Below, in pieces: positions 8,465 through 17,542 of a DNA stretch of 64,000 bases (the first letter of the stretch is position 1; each line of letters begins with the position of its first letter). Where the stretch lies: contig LNEM01000009.1 of assembly GCA_001464955.1 (NCBI GenBank), forward strand, positions 124,001-188,000, written 5' to 3'. This stretch comes from Rhizobiales bacterium Ga0077537 (GTDB lineage: Bacteria > Pseudomonadota > Alphaproteobacteria > Rhizobiales > Hyphomicrobiaceae). A program made the translations under genes and the position numbers. Below the pieces are notes generated by a model that saw only the letters and a list, made by a program, of their open reading frames with translations, did no database searches and was not told the origin of the DNA.

Positions 8465-10242
8465 GCGAGGCGCGCGAAAATCCTGCCGACGGGGGCGCCG
8501 AGGACGTGTTGCTGGCGACGGCGCTGCTCGCGGTGGCCGGGCGCAGGATCGGTGGCGTCGTGCTGGGCGAGGGCACGGAGGCGGGCATGGCCGAGGCGTG
8601 GCTCGCGTGCCTCGGGGAGTTGATGCCCGAGGCGGCGGTGCCGATGATGCTGCCGCATTCCGCCAGCCTCGCCGATATCGACGGGTCTCTGGATCTCGCG
8701 GCTTCACTTGCGCAGGGCGTACGGGTTCATTCGCCGGGTCTCGCCGCGCGGGCCGCGGGCCATGTCGTTCTGATGCGAAGCGCGGGGCAGGCCTCGCCGG
8801 CGTGGCTCAAGCGGCTGACAGACGTGCTGCTGCCCGACGAGGGCGGCGGCGCAAAGCTGGTTGTCGCTTGCGATTTCGCGTGTGACGGCCCCTGGCCCGG
8901 GGCGGCCATTCTCAGCGAGGCGCTGGCCTTGCGGCTGGATTTCACGGGGATCGATCATCGAACGCTGCTCGCGCCCGCCGGATGGGTCGAAGAGGTGAAG
9001 GCTGCCCGAGAGCGGCTCGGTACCGTTCGTATCGATGACGAGGCCGTTGAGGGACTCGTCGGCGCGTCGGTGGCGCTGGGCGTCGCTTCGTCCCGGGCCG
9101 ACCGGCAGGCTATCCAATTGGCGAAGGCTCATGCGGCCTGGCGGGGCGCAGACGTCGTGACGCCAGAGGATGCAGCCGCGGCCGTGCGCTTCTCGCTGGC
9201 GCATCGCGCACGGCGGATGCCGGCACCGCCGCAGGAGGTCGACAGGGGCCCGGACGACGAGCCGGCCGAGGACATGACGGATCAGACGCCACCACCGGCC
9301 GATGATCCCGGAACCAAGGGCGATGACGACGACGATGTCACGGGCGGTGGCGAAGAGCGGCCCATCGATGCAACGGCCGCCCTGTTGCCCGACTCGGTGC
9401 TCGAGATCGTAGCCCGGGGGATCAAGCGTCAGGGTGGGGCGCAGCCGGAGGCGCGACGGGCACGGGACGGCGCGCGGACCGCGCGTCGGGGGCGGCCGAT
9501 CGGTCATCGCCGAGGTGATCCGCGTCGTGATGGAGCGCTGCATCTGCTGGCCACGTTCGAGCGCGCGGCACCGTGGCAGGCGCTCCGGCGGAAGCTTGTC
9601 GGTGGTGGTGATGGCAGCGGAAGCGCCAGCCGGCGCATCATCATTCTTCCCGACGACATACGGGTCGTGCGTTGCAAGATCGATGCGCCGTCGACCGTCA
9701 TTTTCGCCGTCGACGCGTCGGGTTCGTCGGCGCTCCACAGGATGGCCGAGGCGAAGGGCGCGGTCGAGTTGCTCCTGTCGCGCTGCTATGTGCGGCGCGA
9801 TCACGTGGCCGTCGTGGCGTTCGGCGGCCGGGACGCACGCATCCTGTTGCCGCCGACACGGGCCCTGGCGCGGGCGCGGCGTGCACTTGCCGGCTTGCCG
9901 GGCGGTGGCGGGACGCCGCTCGCGAGCGGGCTCTCCGTTTCGCACCGTATTGCGCTCGGTGCGCAGCGAGCCGGGCACTCCTGCCTCATCGTCGTGTTGA
10001 CCGACGGCCGAGCCAATATCGACATCGACGGCGTCGCGGATCGGGCTCGCGCGCTGGCGGATGCGATGCAATGGGCGAAGCGTATCGCGGGGGACGGGAT
10101 CGCCTCGGTGCTCGTTGACACGGGCGCGCGTCCGGCCGCCAAGGCTGCCGATCTCGCGCGGGCGCTCGATGGACGCTATATCCCGCTGCCGCATGCGGGA
10201 GCGCACGAGATTGCCGAGGCGGTTCGCGCGGCCGGAGGGTAA
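8461..10242 (+). CDS. bchD: Magnesium chelatase subunit D
   Basis: 593 aa. An N-terminal AAA+-like domain without a functional Walker A (about 10-255) is followed by an acidic, proline-rich linker (about 260-300, including a DDDDD run) and a C-terminal integrin-I/vWA domain with the MIDAS motif DASGS at 418-422 and LTDGRAN. This is the BchD/ChlD layout; the subunit is the platform on which BchI hexamers act in the Mg-chelatase motor. It starts inside the bchI stop and ends 4 nt before the bchO GTG. The linker is unusually rich in D and G, though linkers vary across the family. Confidence 0.97.
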   Translation: MSEARENPADGGAEDVLLATALLAVAGRRIGGVVLGEGTEAGMAEAWLACLGELMPEAAVPMMLPHSASLADIDGSLDLAASLAQGVRVHSPGLAARAAGHVVLMRSAGQASPAWLKRLTDVLLPDEGGGAKLVVACDFACDGPWPGAAILSEALALRLDFTGIDHRTLLAPAGWVEEVKAARERLGTVRIDDEAVEGLVGASVALGVASSRADRQAIQLAKAHAAWRGADVVTPEDAAAAVRFSLAHRARRMPAPPQEVDRGPDDEPAEDMTDQTPPPADDPGTKGDDDDDVTGGGEERPIDATAALLPDSVLEIVARGIKRQGGAQPEARRARDGARTARRGRPIGHRRGDPRRDGALHLLATFERAAPWQALRRKLVGGGDGSGSASRRIIILPDDIRVVRCKIDAPSTVIFAVDASGSSALHRMAEAKGAVELLLSRCYVRRDHVAVVAFGGRDARILLPPTRALARARRALAGLPGGGGTPLASGLSVSHRIALGAQRAGHSCLIVVLTDGRANIDIDGVADRARALADAMQWAKRIAGDGIASVLVDTGARPAAKAADLARALDGRYIPLPHAGAHEIAEAVRAAGG

Positions 10243-10246
10243 GGCT

Positions 10247-11218
10247 GTGACGCGGGGCCTTTCGAACGTGGTGCCGCTGGAGCGGACGATGGGACATGAC
10301 AGGCAGCCGCCTCCCGGCGGGCAGGCGTGGCCCAACGCCGAGGCCAGCACGTTCGTCATCTCGGGCGATCTCAGGTGGCACGTGCAGCGGCTCGGGCGCG
10401 GTGTGCCGGCACTGCTCATTCACGGCACGGGGGCCTCCTCGCATTCCTGGGAGGGTCTCGCCGGCGACCTCCAGCGAGATTTTGCGCTCACGGTCGTCGA
10501 TCTGCCCGGACATGGGTTCACGCAGGCCGTGCCGCGCGCGCGCATGTCACTCGACGCCATCGCACGCGATCTCGGGGCGCTGCTCGGCACGATCAATTGC
10601 ACGCCCGAGGTCATCGTCGGGCACTCGGCGGGAGCCGCGATCGCGGCCCGGATGGTGATCGACGCGTGCCTGCCGCCGCCGCGGCTCGTGGTGTCCATCA
10701 ACGGCGCCATTCTGCCGTGGTCGGGGCTCGCCGGCGTCGTATTCCCGCCGCTGGCGCGCCTGATGGCATCCGGCGGATTCGCGGCGTCGCTCCTCGCGCG
10801 GCGGGCCGAGCAGCCCGGACAGGTCGAGCGGATGATCGTCGGGACCGGTGGGCGACCGCCGGACCGGAGCATCGGGTTTTATCGCAAGCTGATGGAGCGT
10901 CCCGCGCACGTGCAGGCCGCGCTCGACATGATGGCGATGTGGGACCTCGACGCGTTGGCGCGCGATCTCGCGCAGTTCTCGCCGCATCTCGAAATGATCG
11001 CCTGCGGCGAGGATCGGGCAGTCCCTGCGGAGGTCGCGTTCGAGGTTTGCGGGCGGGTCAGGGGTGCCTCAGTGACGTATCTGCGCAAGCTCGGACATCT
11101 GGCGCACGAGGAAGACCCGGGTGCGATCGCGGCGGTGGTGCGGACCGCTTATGGACGGGTTCTTGCATCCGCTGACGATCAGGCGATCTCGGAGCAACGG
11201 ACGGGGAGGCACACGTGA
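10247..11218 (+). CDS. bchO: Mg-chelatase-associated alpha/beta hydrolase BchO
   Basis: 323 aa alpha/beta hydrolase. The oxyanion segment is LLIHGTGASSHSW, the nucleophile elbow GHSAG (Ser127), the late acid lies around ACGEDRAVP, and the histidine is in LGHLAHEEDPG. BchO always travels with bchID but its exact role is unproved. GTG 10247 is chosen because it sits 4 nt after bchD; ATG 10289 is an alternative giving a shorter N-terminus. The stop overlaps the next gene's GTG by 4 nt (GTGA), so the DUF3422 gene is translated from the same message. Confidence 0.92.
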   Translation: MTRGLSNVVPLERTMGHDRQPPPGGQAWPNAEASTFVISGDLRWHVQRLGRGVPALLIHGTGASSHSWEGLAGDLQRDFALTVVDLPGHGFTQAVPRARMSLDAIARDLGALLGTINCTPEVIVGHSAGAAIAARMVIDACLPPPRLVVSINGAILPWSGLAGVVFPPLARLMASGGFAASLLARRAEQPGQVERMIVGTGGRPPDRSIGFYRKLMERPAHVQAALDMMAMWDLDALARDLAQFSPHLEMIACGEDRAVPAEVAFEVCGRVRGASVTYLRKLGHLAHEEDPGAIAAVVRTAYGRVLASADDQAISEQRTGRHT

Positions 11219-12516
11219 CCAATCTGCCGGGCGAGCACCCACTGCGGCGAACCCTCAACGACGAGGTTCATGCCCGGCCTCCAGAAGCGCTGATGGCGCC
11301 GTGCCGGCTCTCGTTTCTGGCGCTGGAGGATGCCGGTGGTGACAGAAGCGTGCACCAGGCGCCGATCGTCGCCCTGTGCCGGGAGTTCGGCGTCGCGCCG
11401 CCGGATGCGCGCGCGAACCACTTCAGCGCCGATTTCGGCACGTTCCGGCTGAAGTGGGAGAAACATACCGAGTTCACACGATACAAGTTCATCGTGCCGT
11501 CGAAGGGCGAAGCGCCGTTCGAGGTGCGCGCGGTGGATGCGGTGCCCGAAGCCTGGGTGAGTGCACTGCCGGGACGGTTGATCGCGGGCGTGCACCTCGA
11601 GCACCTGCAGGCGGCCCGTGAGCCGCTCGATCTCGAGCGCCTCAGCAAGCGCTATTTCGCCGGGAACGTGATGATCGGTGCCAGCATCGCCGACGGCCGC
11701 GCGCACGCCTTCACGGACTTCCGGATCCGCGAGGACGGGTTCAGCCGGTTCATGATCTTCGACGCGTCGCTGGCGCCGCGGCAGGCCGGTCGGAGCGTGC
11801 AGCGGCTGCTCGAAATCGATGCCTATCGCATTCTCGCGATGATGGCCTTGCCGGTCGCACGCGAACTCGGGCCGCATCTATCGAACGCGGAAGCCGAACT
11901 CGTATCGATCACGGCAACCCTCGCATCAGAAGATGCGCAGGACGAGCCGAAGCTCCTCGACCGGCTGACGCGGCTCGAGGCGCAGATCCATCAGCGGCTC
12001 TTTGCCAGCGCACCACGTTTCAGCGCATCTGACGCCTACTATCGGCTCATTCGGCAACGAACGGATGAATTGCGCGAGGGGCGGCTCGAGGGCGTGCAGA
12101 CGTTCCGGGAGTTCATCGAGCGGCGCCTCAGTCCGGCGATGAGCACATGCGCGGCGACGGCGACGCGACAGGAAAAGCTGTCGCAACGCGTCGCGGAGAC
12201 GACACAGCTGTTTTCGACGCGGGTCGAGGTGTCCCGGCAACGGCAATCGCAGGACGTGCTCGAATCGCTCAACAGTCGCGCGCTCCTGCAGCTCCGGCTG
12301 CAGCAGACCGTCGAAGGTCTGTCGGTGGCGGCGATCACCTACTACGTCGTCGGCCTCATCGCCTATCTCGCGAAAGGCATCGTCTACGCGGGTCTTCCGG
12401 TCAGCCCGGAAGTGCTGATCGCCGCAAGCGTGCCCATCGTGGCGGTTCTCGTCGCGCTGGCGGTTCGCCGTATCCGGCGCCATATCGCGCCGGGTCACGC
12501 GGATGGCGGCGGATAG
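11215..12516 (+). CDS. DUF3422 family inner-membrane protein
   Basis: 433 aa. The signature HPLRRTLNDEVHARPPE opens the protein and GRLIAGVHLEHL lies further in; both are typical of DUF3422, a family of unknown function common in proteobacteria. The body is soluble and rich in charged helices (about 230-350). Two hydrophobic segments near the C-terminus (about 365-385 and 395-418, separated by GLPVSPEV) and a basic tail suggest a large cytoplasmic domain anchored in the membrane. Its GTG start overlaps the bchO stop (GTGA), and bchG follows 230 nt later with one small ORF between. Location ties it to pigment synthesis, but function is unknown. Confidence 0.85.
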   Translation: MTNLPGEHPLRRTLNDEVHARPPEALMAPCRLSFLALEDAGGDRSVHQAPIVALCREFGVAPPDARANHFSADFGTFRLKWEKHTEFTRYKFIVPSKGEAPFEVRAVDAVPEAWVSALPGRLIAGVHLEHLQAAREPLDLERLSKRYFAGNVMIGASIADGRAHAFTDFRIREDGFSRFMIFDASLAPRQAGRSVQRLLEIDAYRILAMMALPVARELGPHLSNAEAELVSITATLASEDAQDEPKLLDRLTRLEAQIHQRLFASAPRFSASDAYYRLIRQRTDELREGRLEGVQTFREFIERRLSPAMSTCAATATRQEKLSQRVAETTQLFSTRVEVSRQRQSQDVLESLNSRALLQLRLQQTVEGLSVAAITYYVVGLIAYLAKGIVYAGLPVSPEVLIAASVPIVAVLVALAVRRIRRHIAPGHADGGG

Positions 12517-12544
12517 TTCGCGCGGTCGAGAGGAGGCGGCTGTC

Positions 12545-12709
12545 ATGTCCTTCGAGGCGACGGCGGGATTGATCGAGCTCGGATTCTTCTACACCGTCGT
12601 CCTTGGGTTCGGGATCTGGCAGCTCGTGAAGATCCGGCGCGAGATCGCGCGGGACGCCGAGGCGAAGGCCACGCGCGCCAAAAAAAGTGACGATCAGAGT
12701 GACAAATAA
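12545..12709 (+). CDS. Small single-span membrane protein in the bch cluster
   Basis: 54 aa from ATG 12545, behind an AGAGGAGGCGG Shine-Dalgarno region. One transmembrane helix (about residues 8-28: LIELGFFYTVVLGFGIWQLV) is followed by a highly charged Lys/Arg/Asp tail ending KKSDDQSDK. I recognise no family. It lies 28 nt after the DUF3422 gene and 36 nt before bchG, same strand. Its stop codon falls inside a PpsR-like sequence. Size, SD and placement support a real gene, perhaps an assembly or anchoring factor; no function is claimed. Confidence 0.65.
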   Translation: MSFEATAGLIELGFFYTVVLGFGIWQLVKIRREIARDAEAKATRAKKSDDQSDK

Positions 12710-12717
12710 AATTGACA
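12700..12717 (+). promoter_or_regulatory. Imperfect PpsR-like box upstream of bchG
   Basis: TGACAAATAAAATTGACA has correct TG-N13-ACA spacing but A in place of the third T of the TGT half. It is the most AT-rich spot in the area and ends 28 nt before the bchG ATG, overlapping the preceding small gene's stop. It would separate bchG-bch2-bchP from bchIDO as its own repressible unit, but the mismatch keeps this tentative. Confidence 0.35.
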
Positions 12718-12745
12718 CTTTCTCACAGTGGCACATAATCGGCGC

Positions 12746-13630
12746 ATGCTGCCATCCGCGAAACAGTCTCACCCAGAACTGTCGGCCGTCATCGAGCTCT
12801 TGAAGCCGATCACGTGGTTTCCGCCCATGTGGGCGTTCGGCTGCGGGGTCGTCTCGTCGGGCGTCGCGGTGCAGCCCGGAGACACCTGGCGGATCGTCGC
12901 GGGCGTGGCACTGGCCGGTCCGCTGGTCTGCGCCGCGAGCCAGGCTGTCAACGACTGGTATGATCGTGACGTCGATGCGATCAACGAGCCGGGCCGGCCG
13001 ATCCCGTCGGGACGGATTCCCGGACAGTGGGGGCTCATCATCGGCGTCGCCTGGAGCCTGATGTCGCTCGCGGTGGCGTCGTTTCTCGGTCCGATCGTTC
13101 TGGTCGCGACGCTGGCGGGGCTAGCGCTCGCGTGGGCATACAGCGCACCGCCGCTGCGGCTCAAGCAGAACGGGTGGTACGGCAATGCCGCGTGCGGGCT
13201 CTCCTACGAGGGACTGGCGTGGATCACGGGTGCGGCGGTCATGCTCGGTGGCTGGCCGCCGATGGAGATCGTGCTTCTCGCGCTGCTCTACAGCATCGCC
13301 GCGCACGGAATCATGACGCTCAACGACTTCAAGTCGATCGAGGGTGATCGCGCGGTCGGCGTGAGGTCGCTGCCGGTGCAACTCGGCGCGCCGAAGGCGG
13401 CTCTCGTCGCGTGCGCCATGATGATCGTCCCTCAGGTGGTGGTCATCGTGCTGCTCGATGTCTGGGGACATCTGCTCATGGGCGGCCTCATCACGCTTTC
13501 CGTCGCGCTGCAGATCCATTGCATGCGCCGTCTCCTGACCGATCCGAAGGCGCATGCACCCTGGTACAACGCGACGGGGGTGAGCCTCCTCGTGCTCGGG
13601 ATGCTGGTGGCGGCGATCGCGGTCAGATAA
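12746..13630 (+). CDS. bchG: Bacteriochlorophyll synthase (prenyltransferase)
   Basis: 294 aa UbiA-superfamily membrane prenyltransferase with about eight or nine hydrophobic helices. The first catalytic motif is NDWYDRDVDAIN (69-80) and the second is NDFKSIEGDR. It esterifies bacteriochlorophyllide with geranylgeranyl or phytyl diphosphate. ATG 12746 is preferred over GTG 12728, which adds MAHNRR. It is followed by bch2 (15 nt) and bchP, the bchG-bch2-bchP order of Rhodobacter. Substrate supply comes from CrtE encoded 6 kb upstream. Confidence 0.96.
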   Translation: MLPSAKQSHPELSAVIELLKPITWFPPMWAFGCGVVSSGVAVQPGDTWRIVAGVALAGPLVCAASQAVNDWYDRDVDAINEPGRPIPSGRIPGQWGLIIGVAWSLMSLAVASFLGPIVLVATLAGLALAWAYSAPPLRLKQNGWYGNAACGLSYEGLAWITGAAVMLGGWPPMEIVLLALLYSIAAHGIMTLNDFKSIEGDRAVGVRSLPVQLGAPKAALVACAMMIVPQVVVIVLLDVWGHLLMGGLITLSVALQIHCMRRLLTDPKAHAPWYNATGVSLLVLGMLVAAIAVR

Positions 13631-13645
13631 TCCGGGAGTTACACG

Positions 13646-14995
13646 ATGGCAGGCGGTGGTCTCAGCTGGATCGGTATCGTCAGGCTCGGTCTCGTGCAGA
13701 CCGCGCTCGGGGCGATCATCGTGCTCACCACATCCACGATCAATCGGCTGATGGTGGTCGAACTCGCGCTGCCGGCCATCGTGCCCGGCGCGCTCGTCGC
13801 CCTGCATTACGCCATGCAGATCCTGCGACCGCGCATGGGATACGGTTCCGATGTCCGGCAACGGCGCGTGCCCTGGATCATCGGCGGGATGGCGGTGCTC
13901 GCCAGTGGCGGGGTGCTGGCGGCAGTGGCGACGGCGCTCATGAGCGTGTCGTTCGTGGCGGGATTCATGCTCGCCGTCGTCGCTTTCATCATCATCGGCC
14001 TCGGCGTCAGCGCCGCGGGGACGACGCTCCTCGTGCTGCTCGCCAAGCTCACGGCCGAAAGCCGGCGCGCGGCGGCGGCCACCATCGTGTGGCTGATGAT
14101 GATCGCGGGCTTCGCGGTAACGGCTATCGTCTGCGGCAAGCTGCTCGATCCATTCTCGTTCCCGCGCCTGATCGCGGTGACCGGTGGCGTCGGCTTTCTG
14201 GCAGTCGTGGTCACGATCCTCGCCACGTGGCGGATCGAGGATGGCGCTGCGCCGGTTGCGCGGGTCGACACGGCACCACGGCCGCCCTTCAAGGAGGCGC
14301 TGGCAGAGGTCTGGGCCGATCAGCGGGCGCGGCTGCTCACCATTTTCATCTTCCTCTCGATGCTGGCCTACAGCACGCAGGACCTCATTCTCGAACCCTT
14401 CGCGGGTCTCGTGTTCGGCTACACGCCCGGGCAATCGACGGCGCTTTCCGGCGTTCATCACGGCGGGGTCTTCGCCGGCATGATCGGGGTCGCGGTGCTG
14501 GCATCGGCGATCGGGGGGCGGTGGCTCGGTTCGCTCAAACTGTGGACAGTGGGGGGCTGCATCGCGTCAGCCTTGGCGTTGCTCTGCGTCATTCTCGCCG
14601 GTCTCGCGGGACCAGCAGGTCCGCTCAAGGCCAGCGTATTCGCGCTCGGCGTCGCCAACGGCTGCTTCGCCATCGCGGCCATCGGCACGATGATGAGCAT
14701 GGCCGGCGAGGGGCGGCCCGGCTGGGAAGGCACACGGATGGGCCTTTGGGGCGCGGCCCAAGGCATCGCGTTCGGGGTCGGTGGTTTCGGGGGCACGGTG
14801 ATGATCGATGTGGCGCGCGCCACCATCGGAGCGCCAGAGATCGCCTATGCGATCGTCTTCGGGGTGCAGGCCGTGATGTTCCTCGTCGCGGCCGGGGTTG
14901 CGATGCGCATCACCGGAACGTCGGCGCAGCAGAGGTTGCCGTTCGGCCGGGCGGCACCCGGCGTGCGGCTTGGGGAAGGGCTTGGAAATGCGTAA
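13646..14995 (+). CDS. bch2: PucC/LhaA-family MFS protein (Bch2/ORF428 type)
   Basis: 449 aa, about 12 transmembrane segments. The opening RLGLVQTALGAIIVLTTSTI and the GYGSDVRQRRVPWI loop are characteristic of the bacteriochlorophyll delivery branch of the MFS (PucC, LhaA, Bch2). Members are needed for light-harvesting complex assembly or pigment delivery. The position between bchG and bchP identifies it as the Bch2/ORF428 member, not PucC or LhaA. It overlaps the bchP start by 8 nt. Confidence 0.93.
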   Translation: MAGGGLSWIGIVRLGLVQTALGAIIVLTTSTINRLMVVELALPAIVPGALVALHYAMQILRPRMGYGSDVRQRRVPWIIGGMAVLASGGVLAAVATALMSVSFVAGFMLAVVAFIIIGLGVSAAGTTLLVLLAKLTAESRRAAAATIVWLMMIAGFAVTAIVCGKLLDPFSFPRLIAVTGGVGFLAVVVTILATWRIEDGAAPVARVDTAPRPPFKEALAEVWADQRARLLTIFIFLSMLAYSTQDLILEPFAGLVFGYTPGQSTALSGVHHGGVFAGMIGVAVLASAIGGRWLGSLKLWTVGGCIASALALLCVILAGLAGPAGPLKASVFALGVANGCFAIAAIGTMMSMAGEGRPGWEGTRMGLWGAAQGIAFGVGGFGGTVMIDVARATIGAPEIAYAIVFGVQAVMFLVAAGVAMRITGTSAQQRLPFGRAAPGVRLGEGLGNA

Positions 14996-16184
14996 CGCAC
15001 GTGGTGGAGCCGACGGAGACGTCAGCTACGACGCCGTTGTGGTCGGCGGTGGGCCCGCCGGGGCAACCGCGGCGCACGACCTGGCACGGAGCGGCAAAAG
15101 CGTGCTGCTGATCGACCGGGCCGGGCGGATCAAGCCGTGCGGCGGCGCAATTCCGCCTCGCCTCATCTCCGAGTTCGAGATCCCGGATCATCTTCTGGTG
15201 GCGCGCATCTCGGCGGCTCGCATGATCGCGCCGAGCGACCAGCACGTGGACATCCCGATCGAAAACGGCTTCGTCGGGATGGTCGACCGGGAGGTCTTCG
15301 ATCCCTGGTTGAGGACACGGGCCGAAAAGGCCGGTGCGCACCTCGTGCAGGGCGCCTTCGAGGATCTCGAGCGCGAGCCGGGTGGTACAGCCATCGTGAC
15401 CTATCGCTCCGACGCAGGGCTGCAGCGCGTCCGGGCGCGTGTCGTCGTTGGCGCCGATGGCGCGTTGTCGCCGCTCGCCAAGGTGGCGCTGCCGGCGGAG
15501 AAGGTGCCGTTCGTGTTCGCCTATCACGAGATCATCGAGACACCGCACGGCGTGCCGTTCGACGGTCGCCGGTGCGACGTGATCTACAACGGCGAGACGT
15601 CGCCCGATTTCTACGCCTGGATCTTCCCGCATGGCCAGACCACCAGTGTCGGTACGGGCAGCGCGAACAAGGGCTTCTCGCTCAGGGGGGCGGTCTCGGA
15701 CGTGCGGCAGCGCCATGGGCTCGCCGGCCTGAAGACGATCCGGCGCGAAGGGGCTCCCATTCCGCTCAAGCCGCGCCGGCGATGGGACGACGGGCGCAAC
15801 GTCGTGCTCGCGGGGGATGCGGCGGGTGTGGTGGCGCCAGCCTCGGGCGAGGGCATCTATTACGCCATGCTGGGGGGCCGCCTCGCAGCGGACGCCGCTG
15901 CGGCATTCCTGCAAACCGGAGACGCGAGAGCGCTGGCGGGGGCTCGCAAAGCCTTCATGCGGCTGCACGGGCGGGTCTTCTGGGTGTTGGGGATCATGCA
16001 GTACTTCTGGTATAGCAGCGACAAGCGGCGTGAGCGGTTCGTCACCATCTGCCGGGACAAGGATGTCCAGTCCCTCACGTTCGACTCCTACATGAACAAG
16101 AGGCTGGTCAGGTCCAAACCCATGGCGCACGTTCGCATCTTCTTCAAAGACATGGCGCATCTCCTCGGCCTCGTTCGGGCATGA
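14988..16184 (+). CDS. bchP: Geranylgeranyl reductase
   Basis: 398 aa FAD-dependent oxidoreductase of the GGR family: dinucleotide fold VVVGGGPAGATAAHDLARSG (17-36), conserved PCGGAIPPRL substrate loop, and VVLAGDAAGVVAPASGEGIY near the C-terminal third. It reduces the geranylgeranyl tail of bacteriochlorophyll to phytyl. ATG 14988 overlaps the end of bch2 by 8 nt; the longer open frame inside bch2 shows no homology. Its TGA overlaps the tspO ATG (ATGA). Confidence 0.97.
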   Translation: MRNARGGADGDVSYDAVVVGGGPAGATAAHDLARSGKSVLLIDRAGRIKPCGGAIPPRLISEFEIPDHLLVARISAARMIAPSDQHVDIPIENGFVGMVDREVFDPWLRTRAEKAGAHLVQGAFEDLEREPGGTAIVTYRSDAGLQRVRARVVVGADGALSPLAKVALPAEKVPFVFAYHEIIETPHGVPFDGRRCDVIYNGETSPDFYAWIFPHGQTTSVGTGSANKGFSLRGAVSDVRQRHGLAGLKTIRREGAPIPLKPRRRWDDGRNVVLAGDAAGVVAPASGEGIYYAMLGGRLAADAAAAFLQTGDARALAGARKAFMRLHGRVFWVLGIMQYFWYSSDKRRERFVTICRDKDVQSLTFDSYMNKRLVRSKPMAHVRIFFKDMAHLLGLVRA

Positions 16185-16693
16185 TCGAACTTGGTGAGCT
16201 GTGGGGATGGCCACTCGCGATTGCGGCGTTCGGGTGGTCGATCGTGGCCTTGCTCGGGGGGCTCGTTACCGAAATCGGTCCCTGGTACCGGCAGCTTCGC
16301 AAGCCGTGGTTCCAGCCTCCCGACTGGCTGTTCGGGCCGGCCTGGACCCTCATCTTCATCCTGACGGCGCTGGCGACGGCCGAGTGCTGGATCGGAGCCC
16401 GGTCCTCGGCGGAACAGGGACTGATCGTGGCCGCGTTTGTCCTGAACGGCGTTCTGAACGTCTTGTGGAGTATTCTCTTCTTCAAGATGCGACGTCCGGA
16501 CTGGGCGCTCGCCGAGGTCGGCGTGCTCTGGCTCTCGGTCGCGTCGATGATGCTCGTCGCGCTGCCGATCTCGGGGCAGGCCGTGTTGTTTCTCGCGCCC
16601 TATCTGGCTTGGGTGACGTTCGCATCGGTGCTCAATCTGGCGATCGTCAGGCTCAATCCCAACCTTGCTGCCGACGCGGCGGAGGAGACGTGA
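16181..16693 (+). CDS. tspO: TspO/MBR tryptophan-rich sensory protein
   Basis: 170 aa with five predicted membrane helices. The family core GPWYRQLRKPWFQPPDWLFG, then PAWTLIFILTALATAE and NGVLNVLWSILFF, is clear. TspO binds porphyrins and in Rhodobacter modulates photosynthesis gene expression and tetrapyrrole flow through the PpsR/AppA branch. It is translationally coupled to bchP (ATGA overlap). In R. sphaeroides tspO sits near crtIB, so this location differs. The long insert before helix 1 (MIELGELWGW) is unremarkable. Confidence 0.93.
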   Translation: MIELGELWGWPLAIAAFGWSIVALLGGLVTEIGPWYRQLRKPWFQPPDWLFGPAWTLIFILTALATAECWIGARSSAEQGLIVAAFVLNGVLNVLWSILFFKMRRPDWALAEVGVLWLSVASMMLVALPISGQAVLFLAPYLAWVTFASVLNLAIVRLNPNLAADAAEET

Positions 16694-16694
16694 C

Positions 16695-16967
16695 GTGCGC
16701 GATCTGATCGTTTCCGGCCGGATCGCGGACGTCATTCTCGTCGTGATGGCGCTCGAGGGGCTGGTGCTCGGATGGCTCTGGCGAGGCGACGGAGCGGGAC
16801 GGCTCCTCTCGCTCGTGGGCAATCTCGCTGGCGGCGGTTTTCTCGTGCTGGCGCTCAAGGCGGCGTTGACCGGGGCCGACTGGGGATGGATCGCGGCGGC
16901 GCTGATCGGCTCGATGTTCGGGCATGGGCTCGATGTCGTCACCCGGCTGGCGAAGCCATCGGCCTGA
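16695..16967 (+). CDS. Small multi-span membrane protein after tspO
   Basis: 90 aa from GTG 16695, one nt after the tspO stop. Three hydrophobic stretches ([59 protein letters not shown]) suggest a compact membrane protein. No family recognised. Immediate coupling to tspO suggests a shared role or shared regulation. It is the last gene before a 209-nt gap and the nuo operon; I see no clear terminator in that gap. Confidence 0.7.
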   Translation: MRDLIVSGRIADVILVVMALEGLVLGWLWRGDGAGRLLSLVGNLAGGGFLVLALKAALTGADWGWIAAALIGSMFGHGLDVVTRLAKPSA

Positions 16968-17176
16968 GCGGGGCGGCCGCCCGGGCGATCGGACTTCTCT
17001 CCGCGACATGGACCGGCGCGATGCTTGGCCGCACGCCTGCCGGGCAACGGGCTGCGGCACCGGTTGCATCCCGCAGTGCAGTGGGCTAACTCATCGTCTA
17101 CAGCCTTTCGTCGGCGTCGACCGTCGTGGCCCCTCCTGCTCCATGGCGGGGCGATGCGGCAAGCTTCGGATTGCGC

Positions 17177-17542
17177 ATGGACCTTCTCCTGACCGACTAC
17201 CTGCCCATCGCCGTGTTCATCGGCGTGGCGCTGTTCATAGGTGGCGCGTTGATGCTGGCGCCCTTCCTGGTCGCCTACCGCAACCCGGATCCCGAGAAGG
17301 TTTCGGCTTACGAATGCGGCTTCAACGCATTCGACGATGCGCGCATGAAGTTCGACGTGCGCTTCTATCTCGTCGCAATCCTGTTCATCATCTTCGACCT
17401 CGAGGTGGTGTTTCTCATCCCTTGGGCGGTTTCGTTCGCGGAGGCGGGCGAGTTCGGCTTCTGGGCGATGATGATCTTCCTCGGGATCCTGACGATCGGT
17501 TTCATCTACGAATGGAAAAAGGGCGCTCTCGAATGGGATTGA
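17177..17542 (+). CDS. nuoA: NADH-quinone oxidoreductase subunit A
   Basis: 121 aa, three membrane helices. Conserved segments: [39 protein letters not shown] (here read as YECGF then RMKFDVRFY) and [12 protein letters not shown]. This small subunit belongs to the membrane arm of complex I, next to the quinone site. ATG 17177 matches the family start; a longer frame from GTG 17126 adds residues without homology. It overlaps nuoB by 10 nt. Confidence 0.97.
   Translation: MDLLLTDYLPIAVFIGVALFIGGALMLAPFLVAYRNPDPEKVSAYECGFNAFDDARMKFDVRFYLVAILFIIFDLEVVFLIPWAVSFAEAGEFGFWAMMIFLGILTIGFIYEWKKGALEWD

Noticed and set aside
16924-17532. Long N-terminal extension of nuoB
   Set aside because: It runs through nuoA in another frame; homology begins at ATG 17533.
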